DNA of 64,000 nucleotides from assembly GCA_038503035.1 (NCBI GenBank), contig JAVSML010025536.1:410955-474954 (forward strand). The letters are read 5' to 3'. Made by a program: the position numbers and the translations under genes. How positions within the stretch are numbered: the stretch's first letter is position 1; every line of letters begins with the position of its first letter. The DNA comes from Crocodylus rhombifer. Its lineage: Eukaryota > Chordata > Crocodylia > Crocodylidae. The notes under the pieces are model-generated. The model saw only the letters and a program-made list of their open reading frames with translations. It was not told where the DNA came from and made no database searches. This document shows, piece after piece, positions 35,716 to 48,120 of this stretch.

Positions 35716-36751
35716 ACCGTGAACGGGCTTTCTGATCTCTATACTAATGGGAGTTTTGCCACCGACCTCACAGGGGCCAGGATTTCACCCTGCTCTTTTG
35801 TTTATTGTTCTCCTGCCCTAGATATCAGGATTTATTGACATGTGGCAGAGAAAGGAGAACAGTTAGCGGTGTCAGTATCGAAGCCGTCCAGCTTCATTTT
35901 TGGCTCACATGGCATTTCCCACGGTAATGTAGAAGCACAGGTTTCCATTCTGTAGCCAGCTTTCTGCTAACAGAGCAGCGTGATGTGGAATCTCCCTCCA
36001 AAAGTTATTACTATTATAAGTATTGTCATAATCCCTACGAGGCTTACTCATGCATAAAGTCCTTCTTTTGGACTATCTGTATCTCTCGGCAGCATGGTTT
36101 TTATGCTTGACTGGAGCTCTACATTAGACAATCAGTTAACCAAGATTTGTCTTGGAAGTCCAGAGAGGAGACTTTGAAACATAGCATCTACTGTATTCCA
36201 CAAGTGGAGATACCCTTCTAAATTTTAAATCTGACATAAAAGATAAATGTTGCCCGAAATCTGTTTTGTATACTTATTAACACTATTCCCTTGGGCTGTG
36301 TATTTTTGAGTGGAATGCAAAGTTGGTAAAGTGATGAGTATAATTATAATGAGCATTGATTAGCTTGGTAGCCAGCCTAGCTTTGAGAGCTTTTTGAGGA
36401 CATCATAAAAGGAAACCACGCAAATAAGTTGTGGAGTATGTTGTTCAAGGATTGACAACCAGCTCCCTAAGGAATTCACATCAAAGCTGATCTATATGAT
36501 ATGCAAAACATTCCATAAGCACTCCAAAACTGTACTAAATGTTTAAAGGTTTCCATGTCAGAAACTTAAAATCAGAATATATTAAGCATCATCCATCTAC
36601 AAACTCAGAGGGGGACAGCGGGAAACAGGGGATGCAATGTTTACCAGGGTGCCCATCAGGGTAACTAGAAACAAAAGGGTTTCCAAAAAGGTTTTCCAAC
36701 CAAAAGCATTTGCAAAAGGGTTGCCAAAATATGGATTATGCTTCCAAGGAA

Positions 36752-36899
36752 GGAGGTCTCCTTCCTTGGAGGTCTTTAAGAGGAGATTGGACAAACATCT
36801 GGCTGGGGTCATCTGACCCCAGCACTCTCATGCCCAGGGCAGAGGGTGGACTCGATGATCCAATAGGTCCCTTCTGAACCTAAACATCTATGAAATCAT
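36752..36899 (+). mobile_element. CR1 3' end with ORF2 C-terminus
   Basis: A frame reads LEVFKRRLDKHLAGVI and stops at 36814-36816. This is the CR1 ORF2 end. Then come the untranslated tail 'tggactcgatgatccaatag' and a terminal 'catctatgaaatcat'. Severely 5'-truncated. Confidence 0.92.
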
Positions 36900-39559
36900 A
36901 AAAAAGTATAGTATTCATAGCTGTGAGTATTCCCTGCTATTAAACTATGCCCTCCTTTTTTTTTCCCCACTGGCTAATGAGTGACTATTCTTGTCTTTGG
37001 AATTTACTTTCTAAATTTCTTAGGTACAGTTATAAATTGGAAGAACTGCCTAACAACTATACTGGGGCTTGTTTCATCCTGATTTCAGTAGAATTAGGAT
37101 GACAGAACTGGTGCAAAGCAGTGATGAGTCAGGGCCCCTGTTTTAAAGTTCTTTCTCCCTTCATCTTATCATTTTTATTTCACTTCTACCTGCATGTCCC
37201 ACACTGTGCCTGAAATACTGAACATGGTTTAAATTTACAGAAGTTAATCCAGCTGGCTGAGGTCAAGGCAAAAGTCAGAACATTTCATGTGCCTGAGTAC
37301 CACATTTCTGACATGTTTGTCTCTATGGACACAACTTTTTAGTTATTATTTATAGATTGCCCTGACTTCTAGTACCAAAGTGGCACAATAATTAGCTGCC
37401 TTGTTTCTATGACGTGGAATTACTATTAAAGAAATGGAGACATTGATAGGACTGAGGTTTATGGGTTTGGTCTTGCAATGTGCAGAATGTTCTGGCCCCA
37501 AATCAGCAATGCAATTTCTGCACGAGTCATTCAAATGAAGTCAGGGGAATAACCCAAGTGCTTAACTTTAAGTCTGTGCTTAACCGGATCAGGGCTAGCG
37601 TGGTCAGCATCTTGTAGGATCAAGCCACCTGTATTGTAGCGTGTAATATAGATCTTATTTTATTTATATAGCACATCACCCATTGTGCATGATTGTGGAG
37701 GCATACAAAGAAGGAATATGAGACTAGAGGGGGTTTGGGGGTCATCACATTGTATTATGGCATGTTTACAGTTGCAGACTATTTCATAGACCAGTCAAGC
37801 TCATTCTCAGAGCTTCTTAAGATTATTTTCCTCCTAATAACTATTATTGGAAGGCTAATTCAAAATGTCATACCTCTGATGGTTATTCACCTCTTTTTAA
37901 CTCCCACTGGTTTTGTATTCATAATCAATTTATAATTGTTCTTGTGCTCAAATTGTCCTTTTCCTGATGTAAACATACTTCCCTGACTTGCAAAGAGCTT
38001 AGGTAGCTTTTAATTTTTTTGAAGAACCATGAAGAAACATTATTCTCCGATTTTCAAGATTGTTTATAAGTTCTTGCTTGCAATTGAAATACAAAGCCAT
38101 TATTAGCAACGCATAAAAAAAAAAACCCATGGGGCAGAAGCTACAGTAACTATTATTGAGTCAGATGTTATGGCACTGATAGATAAATATGGCATACATA
38201 AAAGGTACCATGTGCTTCTGCAGCAAAATGATATTGACACAATTAGTTCAATGCCATTTTTAGAACTTACAAAAAATGACCTCTGGATTTTTCATCTTCA
38301 AAGGTTACTTCCAATTAGCATCTAGAGATAACATGCTATAGATGCTTCTTTAAAAGATATCAGAGCTCAAGCTATGAGTACTGACATGGTATCTATCAAA
38401 GTCTCATGGTGCCTGCAATTCTGACAAAAGGCACTCCAAGAGGACTGGCACGTACCACTTTATTTGCATTTTTGCATTTCATTATGCCCCTAATTGCATA
38501 CCACCACAGCAATTCTTCCCCACTATCTCAGAAAACATTATCAGCGACGTCTGAAATACATGCCTAAATGTCAACAATTGATGAGCAAGAAAAGCTGACC
38601 TTTGAAGGATCTCATTCTTTCAAGAGTTGCCCTGGTACGACTCGCACTTTAACTTTCTGTTTGTGTTTGATAACACCAAAGAACATACTTTCTATAAGGA
38701 TTGTTTTTTTCCCAAACTGGAAAGAGAGAGGAAGTCAAAGAGCCATAAAAATACAAATCGTTAAAGCTAGCAGTCAGCTAAGATTGACTGAACGTTGGCA
38801 GTGACAATTCAAAAGTCGCTGGAACATTAAAGTGGACATTAACATTAAGCTACAGTGGAACGTCTATGGAATTATCTATTATAGCCACATTAGAATTGAA
38901 ATGAGTTTATCCAAGATTAATGTTATGACAGTGAGTAAAACAGCCTTTCTTCCATAAACGTGCCTACCATTTTACACGTTGTAGCAAGTGTTTGACAATT
39001 ACAAACAGCCGATCTAAAAACAAGGGAAACCTCTCACAGTCATCTTACATAGCCTGGAATATTGACTGGCCTTCCCTTGCTTGATCTAATATTTTACCAT
39101 ACTCACCCTTCTTCCCATCATTTTGTGGTTCCATTTACCTTGATTTGTACAACAGGTTTTTTTGGGTGCACTTTAAAAAATAATAAATAAATGCACTAAT
39201 CAATTTCAGCTGAAAATAATTACAGCACCACAGAAATTGCTGCCAGTGTCCAAAAATGCTAATCAATTTTGAAAATCTACATCATGGCTTGCATCCCAGA
39301 TTTTTCCATCCAATCCACATCAAAAAGAAATGATAGAAAATTATGTTAACATGTTTGACTGCTTGTTTGCTTGTTTTAGTTGAGGCATTGGTTATGCTTC
39401 AATGGTGGACTAATCGCCTGTTTGGAATCTCATCCAGTTTGTGCTACTTTTTTATGGTTGCGTGGAGATGTCATGTAAGGAGGTATCTGACATAGAAATT
39501 CTAAAACATTTACTACAGACTAACTAAAGGCTATGGTTTTATTTCACCTTGTAAAAAGA
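36900..39559. other. AT-rich unique DNA, no gene seen
   Basis: 'atttatatagcacatcaccc' near 37660 resembles the middle of an L2/MIR-type repeat but is too short to call. An A-run lies near 38116. Frames are at most 80 codons. Confidence 0.45.
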
Positions 39560-39665
39560 AAATGAAAGAGTTTATGTTTCCCAGTATCATTCTCCATTAG
39601 AAGGAATTAATTTTCCTTCATTAGATTTCATTTTAATGAGCTCCCAGATTATAGGTTTGTTTGAA
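39560..39665. promoter_or_regulatory. candidate conserved non-coding block
   Basis: 'agaaggaattaattttcctt' is a near-palindrome around AATTAATT, followed by 'cattagatttcattttaatg' and 'agctcccagattataggttt' (a GATTA core). Its motif density matches developmental enhancers. Conservation was not tested. Confidence 0.28.
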
Positions 39666-40019
39666 AAACCTGAGTAATGTCATTTTCCAAATCCATAAAA
39701 GGTCATTAGGGTTTGTTCTTTTTTTTTGTTTTTTTAATAATATAAAAAGTAATGGCTTAACCCAAAAGTTTTACACCTTTTTAAAGTATCTGGATCATTC
39801 AAAGTTTGGGGTGCAGACTTGGACTCGTCTGGCATCATAGATTCAAGACTGGACTAGATTCATTTTCAGGCAACGGTTCCCTCATTCCTTTACCCACCCC
39901 ATTTGGTTTAACTTCTGATTTAATCTTATTGCATCTAAATCCCCAGTGTTATAGTTGCATACGTATTTGCACCCACTCTCATCTCTCTTAAGATGGAGGC
40001 CATAGGCCTGCACTGTTGA

Positions 40020-40080
40020 GGTGAAAGCCAGCCGGTCTCCTGTTCAGACCTTGTTCTGAGCCACTGAGCCCTATGAACCA
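40020..40080 (-). repeat. SINE head-like fragment
   Basis: 'cagccggtctcctgttcaga' then 'ttctgagccactgagccc' resembles the reverse of a tRNA-derived SINE head ('caggtctcctg...ccactgagcc'). Confidence 0.4.
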
Positions 40081-42954
40081 ATCCTGATTTCTCTACAGGC
40101 CTAATTAGGAGCCTCATTAAAATCTCATTAAAAGTAGTTATGTTGCACTTTCCATGGTATGCTACGAAGCCGATTATTCTTCCAAACCAAGCCATTGTGC
40201 TGAATTAAGATCCGAGGAATTTACCTTTTTCATTTGTTTTTTGTTCACCATCTCTGCAAAGTGCCATGCCCCTATTTGATCTATAGAATAAAACACAAAA
40301 TATCCAGCTACTTTGGGATGGGTCCATTAGTTGGTTTAGGATGCTTCTGAACAAAAAGTGGTGTCATTCTGGGGTCTTGCATTGTGGATTAAAAGGCAGC
40401 AGATGCTGTGTACCCAACAGGCCTCCCTGAGAAAGTGTATGGGGAATAGTGTGATTTGGCTGCGCTTTCATATGCGCAAAGTCTTTATAGAGAACTAGAT
40501 AGAAGTATCTTAGAATCCTTATGCTGGTGAAATTAGATGACATAGTCCAGTAATGCTGATCGCCATACCTCCAGCCTCTACGCCAGTCCCCCCCACAATA
40601 GGATTAGTTTTCCCACCTGTTTAGAAATGCAGATCTCTTTTAAAAGACACTTCAAGAAGGTTCTCTTTTAAAAATATCCCTAGACCTCATTAAGATTGTA
40701 TTCATTGTTTCTTGTTGCAAGAAGAGATCGGAATAAAGCTGGGATCCTCATTATAAAATGTTCTGCAACATGACTGAAAACAGGGCATGAAAAAACGACA
40801 CATCTACGCACATGGATATGATTAACAAACAAGATGGAGCCACTGCTTGTTGTCAATAAGCACTTCCAGTAATGATTAAGATTGGTTATTACAAATGGAA
40901 AAACAAAACATAAAGCATTCCTGCATAAAAAACAACAACAACAAAAAATCAATCTTCTTTATGAAAAATAGCCCTGGAAATGCTTAAAGCAATTCTGCGT
41001 TATGTCCTTATTGTCCAAAGACAGACAAGGAAATCAGTTCTGTTAGTTATGGATTGTTAACTATAAAAACATTTGTCACTGTTGCTCATTGAAAGATAAA
41101 ATGCTGAAAATGTACAGCGTGCTTACTGGACAATTTAACATGCTAGGGTCAGGCACATCGAGCCTATGGAGTAGCACAACAACAGCAGATACTGAAGGTG
41201 CTTGAAATCCAGATTATGGCTTTCGAAGACATGGCGTATTGTTCAGCCAGGTTGAAAGCAGATGTATGTTTATACGCTTTAATCTTGGCTCAGATGTGAG
41301 CTACCATGTTAACAATTTTGTTGCCCAGGCCACCCTGGCTTGGGATTTAAATAAAAACAAATTACAGGTCTTAACAGTGATAGATGGACTTCTCTTACAT
41401 TTGTGTAGAGTATTTTTGCCTTAAGATTAAAGGCTTACGCATTTATCTGCATAAACTAACCCCTGGAGTAGGGTACTGCTGACATTTTCCAAGAAAAATG
41501 AATATCCTAACTTATTCCAAAGAGAAGACTTGGTATTTGTATGGCCAGAGTGACCTTTGCAAGTGCCCTTTCAGATTAGGTGCACTACATGGAAAATTGT
41601 GCTCTTACAGTACTCCATAAATCATACCTACCAATTTTCTTTAAAGGGGTATGTAAATATCAGTGTACCAGGTGGGTAAACAACACTAACCTCGTACAAA
41701 TGGCTTGAAAATTGAAGAAAAGCACCTTATTTTGCTGCTGAAATTGCTTTTGAAGCCCAGCATCGTGGCTTGGGTTGTAGAATGCATGAAATGATTTGTG
41801 CACTGGGAATAGAAAATGGGTTGATGATAACTACACTCGACACAGTTCCTATGTTTCTGAGTTCTTTCAATGATCAAAGATATCATTGCTGTATATTACT
41901 TTTCTTTGCAGAACCCAAATGCATGTGAATTTCAAGTGACACACACATTATCTGCATGTTTCCAAAATGGTCAGACAGCTTTTTAGTGTGTATTTCTCAT
42001 TTGAGCTGGTTAATGTTTCTGGTCCAGTTTTAGTATGAGCCTCCTTGCTCTAGTCACATAACATTCCATTAAAAATATATATAGTTCGCATGCCCAGGAA
42101 GAAGAAATGATGTTGTCAAAGCGCGGTCTAAGTACTAATTGTGAAACATGGAAGATGTGTTAATCATTTACTGAAGTATTTTGGATAATAGAATCCAGCG
42201 CAAATAAAAGGTCTGGTGTACCAAGAGATAATGCAAGATGTACAACATGGGTGCAGTAAAACGCACTGGATATCACAAGGGATATTGGGATTGGCTTCAG
42301 ATGAGACACACAAGGGAAGGTCTGGGTTTAACTTTAAGAGTTACCTTTAGTAAACTTTCATTAATTTTGAGTCTCATTTCTATGCATGCATTGTTCTTAT
42401 GGTGTTGCTTAGTTACAGCATTATTCTGCCACATCCCAGAGGCTTTGGCATAAATATGTAGTGAAAAAGTAGGTAGCTTGTTCTGCAATGGATACTGAAA
42501 AGGAAGAATTCAAAAGGCCTCCGTTCAGCAAGGGATTACCTTTAAGCACATGCGGAAACCCAATGGAACGACTTACGTGTTCCTTGCTGAATTGGGGCCA
42601 GAACAGTCACATGTTTAAAACGCCTGGCTTATAATACTGAATTCCCGGTGCTTTGTAGTCTGCCTGCATAATGCTATTCTGCATCTCCCTGGAACCATTC
42701 ATTCAAAGGCCATTACCAATATTAATTGGCTGAAGGCTTACCTGACTTGCATAGGGCTCATTTTACAGACAGATCAATCTACAGAGAGGTTCTGGTTATA
42801 ATTTCCTTCCCCCCCCCAAAAATGTCTATTACTTTTGGCCTTATTTGGGGAAACAGAAAATCAAGAGATTTTAAGCCCATTCTTTTAGAAGTTCTCAGGG
42901 CACTTATGGGTGCTCAGCACCTATGAAGACTCCCAGAGGTGTCAAGTTAGGTAT
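40081..42954. other. AT-rich unique DNA, no gene seen
   Basis: No recognisable repeat family. Frames are at most 90 codons and overlap on opposite strands. Confidence 0.5.
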
Positions 42955-42978
42955 AAAAAAATAAATAAATAAATAAAG
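42955..42978. repeat. (AAAT)n microsatellite
   Basis: Five AAAT units after an A-run. Confidence 0.9.
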
Positions 42979-43021
42979 CAACTCACAGTATCAAATACTC
43001 TTGAATATACAGCCTTGAGGA

Positions 43022-43110
43022 CATGACCAGGGCCACACTGTCAGTCAGTAGCACTCAGGAACAGAACCCAGGATCCATTTCTCCTCTTATTTCCCCAGCA
43101 CCACACAAAA
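43022..43110 (-). repeat. MIR-like fragment
   Basis: 'gaccagggccacactgtcag' followed by 'cactcaggaacagaacccag' and 'gatccatttctcctc' matches the order of a minus-strand MIR core and head ('ccaaggtcacacagc', 'gaacccaggtctcc'). Confidence 0.6.
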
Positions 43111-43179
43111 ATGCACACTTGGATGAAAATTAAAATCCTCCATTAGGAAAGATAAAGTTTGGGGAAAGAGAGAGAGAGA

Positions 43180-43465
43180 ATCCATTTTTTTTTTATTTTG
43201 TGTTTAAAAGAAGGTGCCTTAGAATTATATTAGATATCAACATTTCCAATACCCTCTTCAAAATCCTTAAATCGGCTCAGCTCAGGCTGCCTTTGGGGCA
43301 CAAGGCAAACGATTCTGAGCCGCTCAGAGCAAAAAAATTGAATCATTTCTGAAAGCAGATTTATTTTCCACAAGAGGAAAAAAAACCCGACACCAAAAGG
43401 GATTTTTCTTGCTTCCCGAGATAAAACAACAAAACTGGAGGGCAAAAAACCGAGCTCTCAAACTC
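43180..43465. promoter_or_regulatory. candidate conserved non-coding block
   Basis: A non-repetitive block with a CpG-containing middle ('cctcagctcaggctgcc'-type and 'gattctgagccgctcagagc') set in AT-rich DNA. It is free of repeat signatures. 'gagccgctcagagc' is partly palindromic. Suspicion only. Confidence 0.2.
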
Positions 43466-44099
43466 TGTAAGGATGAGCCGTCCGAGTTTCTGGCACATTT
43501 TCTTCCTACTGAGGTTTAAATGGAAAGGGGCAGGGACATGGCCTCATGGCACCATAAACCCAACGATCTGTAGAAGCATCGGGGTCTATCCCCAGACTTA
43601 TCAGTTTCTCTAAGCCATTCCCTTCTTCCCAAGCAGTACAGCCCAAAGGGTCGTATTGTAAGAGGCCCATCTGAGGGTCCTCATCAATGTGGAGAACAAG
43701 TTAATGCCAAGGGAGGTAGCATTAAGCCCTCAGGAACTATCCACTTGGAAGTCATCACACAAAACAGCCTGCTCCTAACTCCGCACATGCGATGCTCTCC
43801 AACGTGTCATTTCAGCAGCCTAGTGTTAGCTTGGAGTAGCACCTTCCAGAAAGGGGTCAGTATATCAAGGAACCACCACTTACTAGCAGAATTTTTAAAA
43901 AGGATTAGATTTTTATATAGATCAGAAGACGATCCAGAGTACCTATTAACATCAAATTAACACAAGCTTTAGAAATATGCAGACACTCGCTGCAGCAGGT
44001 TCAAGCCACAGAGGCAGCTGGGATGGCCCCTGATGGTGGTATGACTCCTTTCTGGCTCCATTTGTAATGTTGCCCTCCCTTAATTACCCACCTGTCATG
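43466..44099. other. unique DNA, no gene seen
   Basis: No recognisable feature. Confidence 0.45.
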
Positions 44100-44825
44100 C
44101 CTTGTTTTTACTGAGGTTAAGTAAGGGAAGCTGCCAACGGGTCTTAGAGAGAGAGAGCGCCTGAGTCCAATCAACCCCTCAATGGGTCCTGGACCCCACT
44201 AGTCTCAATCAGCCCTTGGCCTGGCTGTGCCCCTGCAGGGCACCTGTAACACGAAGGCAAATTGCGTGGCTCCATTTCTCTCCTACATGACAGCCCAAAC
44301 CTTGCAGGTGTTATTACTTCAGCTGGTTGCTTTTTTTAGCTCCTTCCAGGACTCTCAGATCCTCTGGGTCTCTCCATCCTGTCTCTTGGTCCTTAGATCC
44401 CTAGCTTCTCCCGCAGTCCCTCTCTGGGCTTGGGAACCCGTTGTACCCTGCTCAGCCCCCTCTCTGGGCTGGTGGGCTCAGTTTCCTTCCCCTCTGGGTT
44501 GGAAACCCCTCCGTATCCTGCTCAGATCCCTTCTTTGGGCTGGCAAGCTCTATTGCCCTTGTCCTCCATCCCACTCAGCCCTTTGTCTGGGCTGGGGAAT
44601 TCACTATAGGCCCTTAGTCCATCTCCAGTAGGGCTCAAGGCTTTTAACTTGAACAATAAGATCAACATAAAACAAAGGCCCCTTGCCTACAAAAACCCTT
44701 TGCAAGCCGAGGAACCAGAGAGTATTACCTGGGGGCAGACAACAGAGTCTTTCTGCTTCCCCTACCTTCTCATGTCCTTCCGGGGTCCGCCTGTCCAGCT
44801 GCAGGATCAATTTCAGTTTCAGGAT
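44100..44825 (-). repeat. LTR-like block with degenerate tandem repeat
   Basis: A GC-rich block in which the core 'ctctgggctgg' recurs in varied form at about 44421, 44461, 44492, 44531 and 44584, each followed by similar '...ccctgctcagcccc' text. Flanking phrases such as 'gggtcctggaccccactag' and 'aggcttttaacttgaac' look like the long terminal repeat of an endogenous retroelement. I found no paired LTR, primer-binding site or target duplication. The 134-codon frame at 44227-44631 is a by-product of the tandem structure. Orientation is a guess. Confidence 0.4.
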
Positions 44826-45116
44826 TAACTAATTTCAAACATTTGAAGCCTAAAAGGAAACTTACTTTGGGCAACTTGTCCTAGAACTTCATACCGCAAA
44901 TTTTCATACCTGAAGTTGCTGGAGTTGGCCAGAGGCAGGACATTCAGTTAGGGGAACCCACCAATCTGATCCAACGTGGCAAGTGTAATGTGTCTATATT
45001 CTTCACTACTTTTTTAGTGAGTTCCTTAATGTTTCAGTACAGGGCCATGATGTTGGGCAGATCAGTTTAGACTGGAGTAGTATTGTAGTGTGTTGCAGAA
45101 GAACAAAAAAAAAATC

Positions 45117-45182
45117 CCTGGATCTGCCCACTGAGCTTTGGGTAAGTCACTTGGGCCTCTGTATCTATGTTTTCTCTCCAAC
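45117..45182 (+). repeat. MIR-like core fragment
   Basis: 'gagctttgggtaagtcactt' and 'gggcctctgtatctatg' follow the MIR core 'gaccttgggcaagtcacttaacctctctg'. Confidence 0.6.
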
Positions 45183-45544
45183 CTTTTGTCGGTCTCTGGG
45201 ATCTTCAGTTGTCTCTTACTAGGAACTTTAAAACATTTTTAAAAAAGGGGAGAAAGGATTTACGACTCAGGTGTGTGCAGCAGGTGTTTCAAATGAACTG
45301 TTACATCTATCCATTCTTGAACTGGTGTAAATGAACTAAACCACCGACACTTTACACCTGAACAAACCATTTAAAATGGTTTATGTTTTATCTCCACTTA
45401 TAATGGTAAAGGAAAAATAGTTTTAAGATGAAACAATTTGCAACCAACCATGCTTATGCTCCAAATAGTATAAAAGATCTGAAGGGTAGGAAGGGCAACA
45501 GGTAAAGAGAGATGAAACTGCTTACATAAGAAAAAAAAAAACAG
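45183..45544. other. unique DNA, no gene seen
   Basis: No recognisable feature. An A-run at 45530-45541 is the only low-complexity tract. Confidence 0.45.
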
Positions 45545-45635
45545 ATCTTATTGAGAGCAAGGAATGGAAACCAGGTCTCCCAACTTCCTGGCCAATGGCT
45601 AGATGTTGGGCAATACTGCCTCTCAGCTCCCAAGT
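45545..45635 (-). repeat. SINE head-like fragment
   Basis: 'gcaaggaatggaaaccaggt' followed by 'ctcccaacttcctggccaat' and 'gggcaatactgcctctcagc' matches a reversed tRNA-derived SINE head ('ggaatcgaacccaggtctcc...ctgcctct'). Confidence 0.5.
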
Positions 45636-46687
45636 CAAACGTCTTAACAAACAAGAAATTATATTGAACTAAAATGACAGAGCAATCTCTCATGCTACTA
45701 GCTCATTATTAATGAATGACACTTTAATACAGTATAGAAGGGAGCAAGGTTTAGATTTCTCCATGACCTCCTCAGTTTACAAATATACAGGTGAATGACA
45801 ACGGTAGCAGAAGAATTGGACCAACAAGTGAAAATCCACATAGTTGCAGCCACAGTTAGAATTCTGTCGGAGGCACATACAAACAGCTCTCTTTAAAACA
45901 GCCATTTAGAAACAAAACACCTTTCAAGTTGATAAGAATAACTCAATTAGCAAATAATTTTTACAAATCCTCCTGATAAACTAAATTTACTTTTATGAGT
46001 GAAAAAGGTTAAAAAGATGAAGAAATATGGCAAAACATGGGATTACAGAAATATTAATATTGTGTGAAGCAGCTGGATCAATATCAGCAGCTTCTAATTG
46101 CAGATCAACACCCATATTAAATACTCATATTAGAATGGCTTTTCTAGAAACATAATTTTAAAAACCTTATTGTATATAATTGTACTTAAGAGCCAGGTGG
46201 AGACTTCCAGTAATAAATACAGCTCTTAGATGGAAAGAGAAAACGAATCACACTCATTCATGACATGTAATGCCAATTTTGTGAATAAAGACTCATCATG
46301 CAGAAGTCGAACACCGGATTTGGGAAAGAAAGTAACCACCTGGCTTCCCTCAGCTTGGAGGCAGATCATTTTTGATGGCCAACTAGCATTTCTGAGTTTG
46401 CCTACCCAAAAAACATCAGGAGAATGTAAATAATCTAACTGAAATATTTACCCATACGTTTGAGCCAAAGATTACATTGAATCAAAGCAAAATAGCAAAC
46501 TTCAATATTGCTCCTGGAATCAAGATGTCACAGATATATGTGAAATACCTGTAACTTAAGTGATGCCAAGGTGTGTCCGAAGGTATGCACTACATAATAA
46601 CAACAGTAGTAGTAGTACCTAGATATGCACCTCTGGCAACAGAATAAAGTAAACTGGAATGACATTTTATTCCAGATTAGGAGCATT
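45636..46687. other. AT-rich unique DNA, no gene seen
   Basis: No recognisable feature. A few AGT units lie near 46607. Confidence 0.5.
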
Positions 46688-47625
46688 GTAACAGGGGGCC
46701 TCCTCGGGAGGATTATTCTGTGGCCCGCCCACCTGTTTCTGTGCTAACTACCTGCCTTGTTGTTAATTAATTGATGTTAATCAAGCAGGAGGCTGCCCAT
46801 TTCTTGCCCCAGTGCCAGGGAGCACTATCCTACACCATAGACCATGTCTCGCAGACGGCATCCAGCTGTTGTCAACATCACTGGGCCCAGAATCCTGCTC
46901 TTTGAACCCCACCTGGATCCCTCCATCCAGGCAGCCTATTCCGCCTTGATTGCAGACTGCATAGCTCCCTGAGCTGCTCCCCCTTATGGGCATGGTCCCC
47001 CCACAACCTTTGGCTACACTGGCCCTGGCCCACCTCCAGGCCACCCCAGGCCCTCAGCTCTGGGCATCCCTCACAGTGGGCCCCTGGCCCTTTGACCTGT
47101 CTGGTCCTGGCCCCAGCTTGGACCAGCTGGGGTGGGGGGGGAATGTCAAGACAGGTTTGAGTCTATGGCCCCACTCTCTCGCTGGGGTACACCTTCCAGA
47201 CCCTACAAGGGGGTAACCCACCTGGTTGTGGGAGCTGGGGTTAAGGTACCCTGACCTGCGTTTCACCAGGGTAGTAACTGGCCTGGCACTTCCTGAGGCT
47301 CCTGCGCCACTGAGAGCCCCACCAGGCCACCCACTCCTGGCAGGGTGAAGTTTTAGGTCATGCCCAGGACCAGGAGCCTCCTGAGCATCCCCTACAGCTC
47401 CTGCCCTTACCTCCAGATGGTACCTGCAGCAGGCAATGTTGTTGCCTGGCCTTCCCGGAGCAAAATGCCTTGTTTATATGGGCAGCTCTGAATCCAAAAT
47501 GGCTGCCCTCATCAGGCACCTGCCGGCCGCTGTCTTCAGGCCCTTAAAGTGGCAAGCACCCACAGTCCCCTGCCACAAGCACCTAGACTTTAAATTCACA
47601 CGTAGCCTTTTTGGAAATTAGCTTC
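46688..47625. repeat. GC-rich block, possible solo LTR
   Basis: It starts abruptly at 'tgtaacagggggcctcctcg', a TG-initial LTR-like start, and remains GC-rich until about 47590, where 'ttaaattcacacgtagcc' returns to local composition. Segments such as 'ccaaaatggctgccctcatc' and 'cccttaaagtggcaagc' look LTR-like. No second copy, TG..CA pair or target duplication was found. The three frames of 70-87 codons lack domains. It contains the 34-base sequence (46953-46986) that reappears at 47963-47996. Confidence 0.35.
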
Positions 47626-47631
47626 TCTATG

Positions 47632-48120
47632 AGCATGTCTACTTGAGCTTTTATGCGCACCTAAACTTAATGAACATTTACCTAATGCATGTTAAGATGA
47701 TTTAGGCACGTCTACATATGCACACACTAATGTGCATTAACATGGGTGTGTGGACCAACTTGGGACTAAAATTAGTCCCAAGTCAATGGACACAGATTGC
47801 ATTAATGCACATTAGCGCATCGACACATTCGTTAATGCAATGTAGCTATTCACACCTAGATTTGATACCTGCTTTATGCAGGTATCAAATTTAGGTGCAA
47901 GTAGAATTAAATTGCCTTCATTCCAGACTGAAGGTGCAAGTAGACTTAAATTGCCTTCAGTCCAGACTGCATAGCTCCCTGAGCTGCTCCCCCTTAAATT
48001 GCCTTCATTCCAGACTGTATTGAGGGCACACACATGTAGATGTGAGCCCCTAATATGCCTTAAATCAGGCTAAAGGGCCTTTATTCGGCAGATGTACACG
48101 TGCTCCATGTAGAAAAGCCC
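47632..48120. mobile_element. composite foldback element
   Basis: A long imperfect inverted repeat centres on the perfect palindrome 47758-47783 (12-bp arms, loop AA). Its arms extend to include 'actaatgtgcattaa' on the left and 'ttaatgcacattagc' on the right. A second hairpin at 47853-47897 has 20-bp arms with one mismatch around 'tttat'. Outer parts 'ggcacgtctacatatgcac' and 'cacacatgtagatgtgagcc' look like terminal inverted repeats. No coding capacity. The outer limits and number of nested elements are uncertain. Confidence 0.65.
47892..48017. repeat. 39-bp tandem repeat, third unit altered
   Basis: Unit 1 (47892-47930) and unit 2 (47931-47969) are 39 bases and differ at a few positions. 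Both run from 'aggtgcaagtaga' through 'ttaaattgccttca' to 'tccagactg'. Unit 3 (47970-48017) keeps the last 25 bases but has 23 foreign bases in place of the first 14. Confidence 0.9.
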
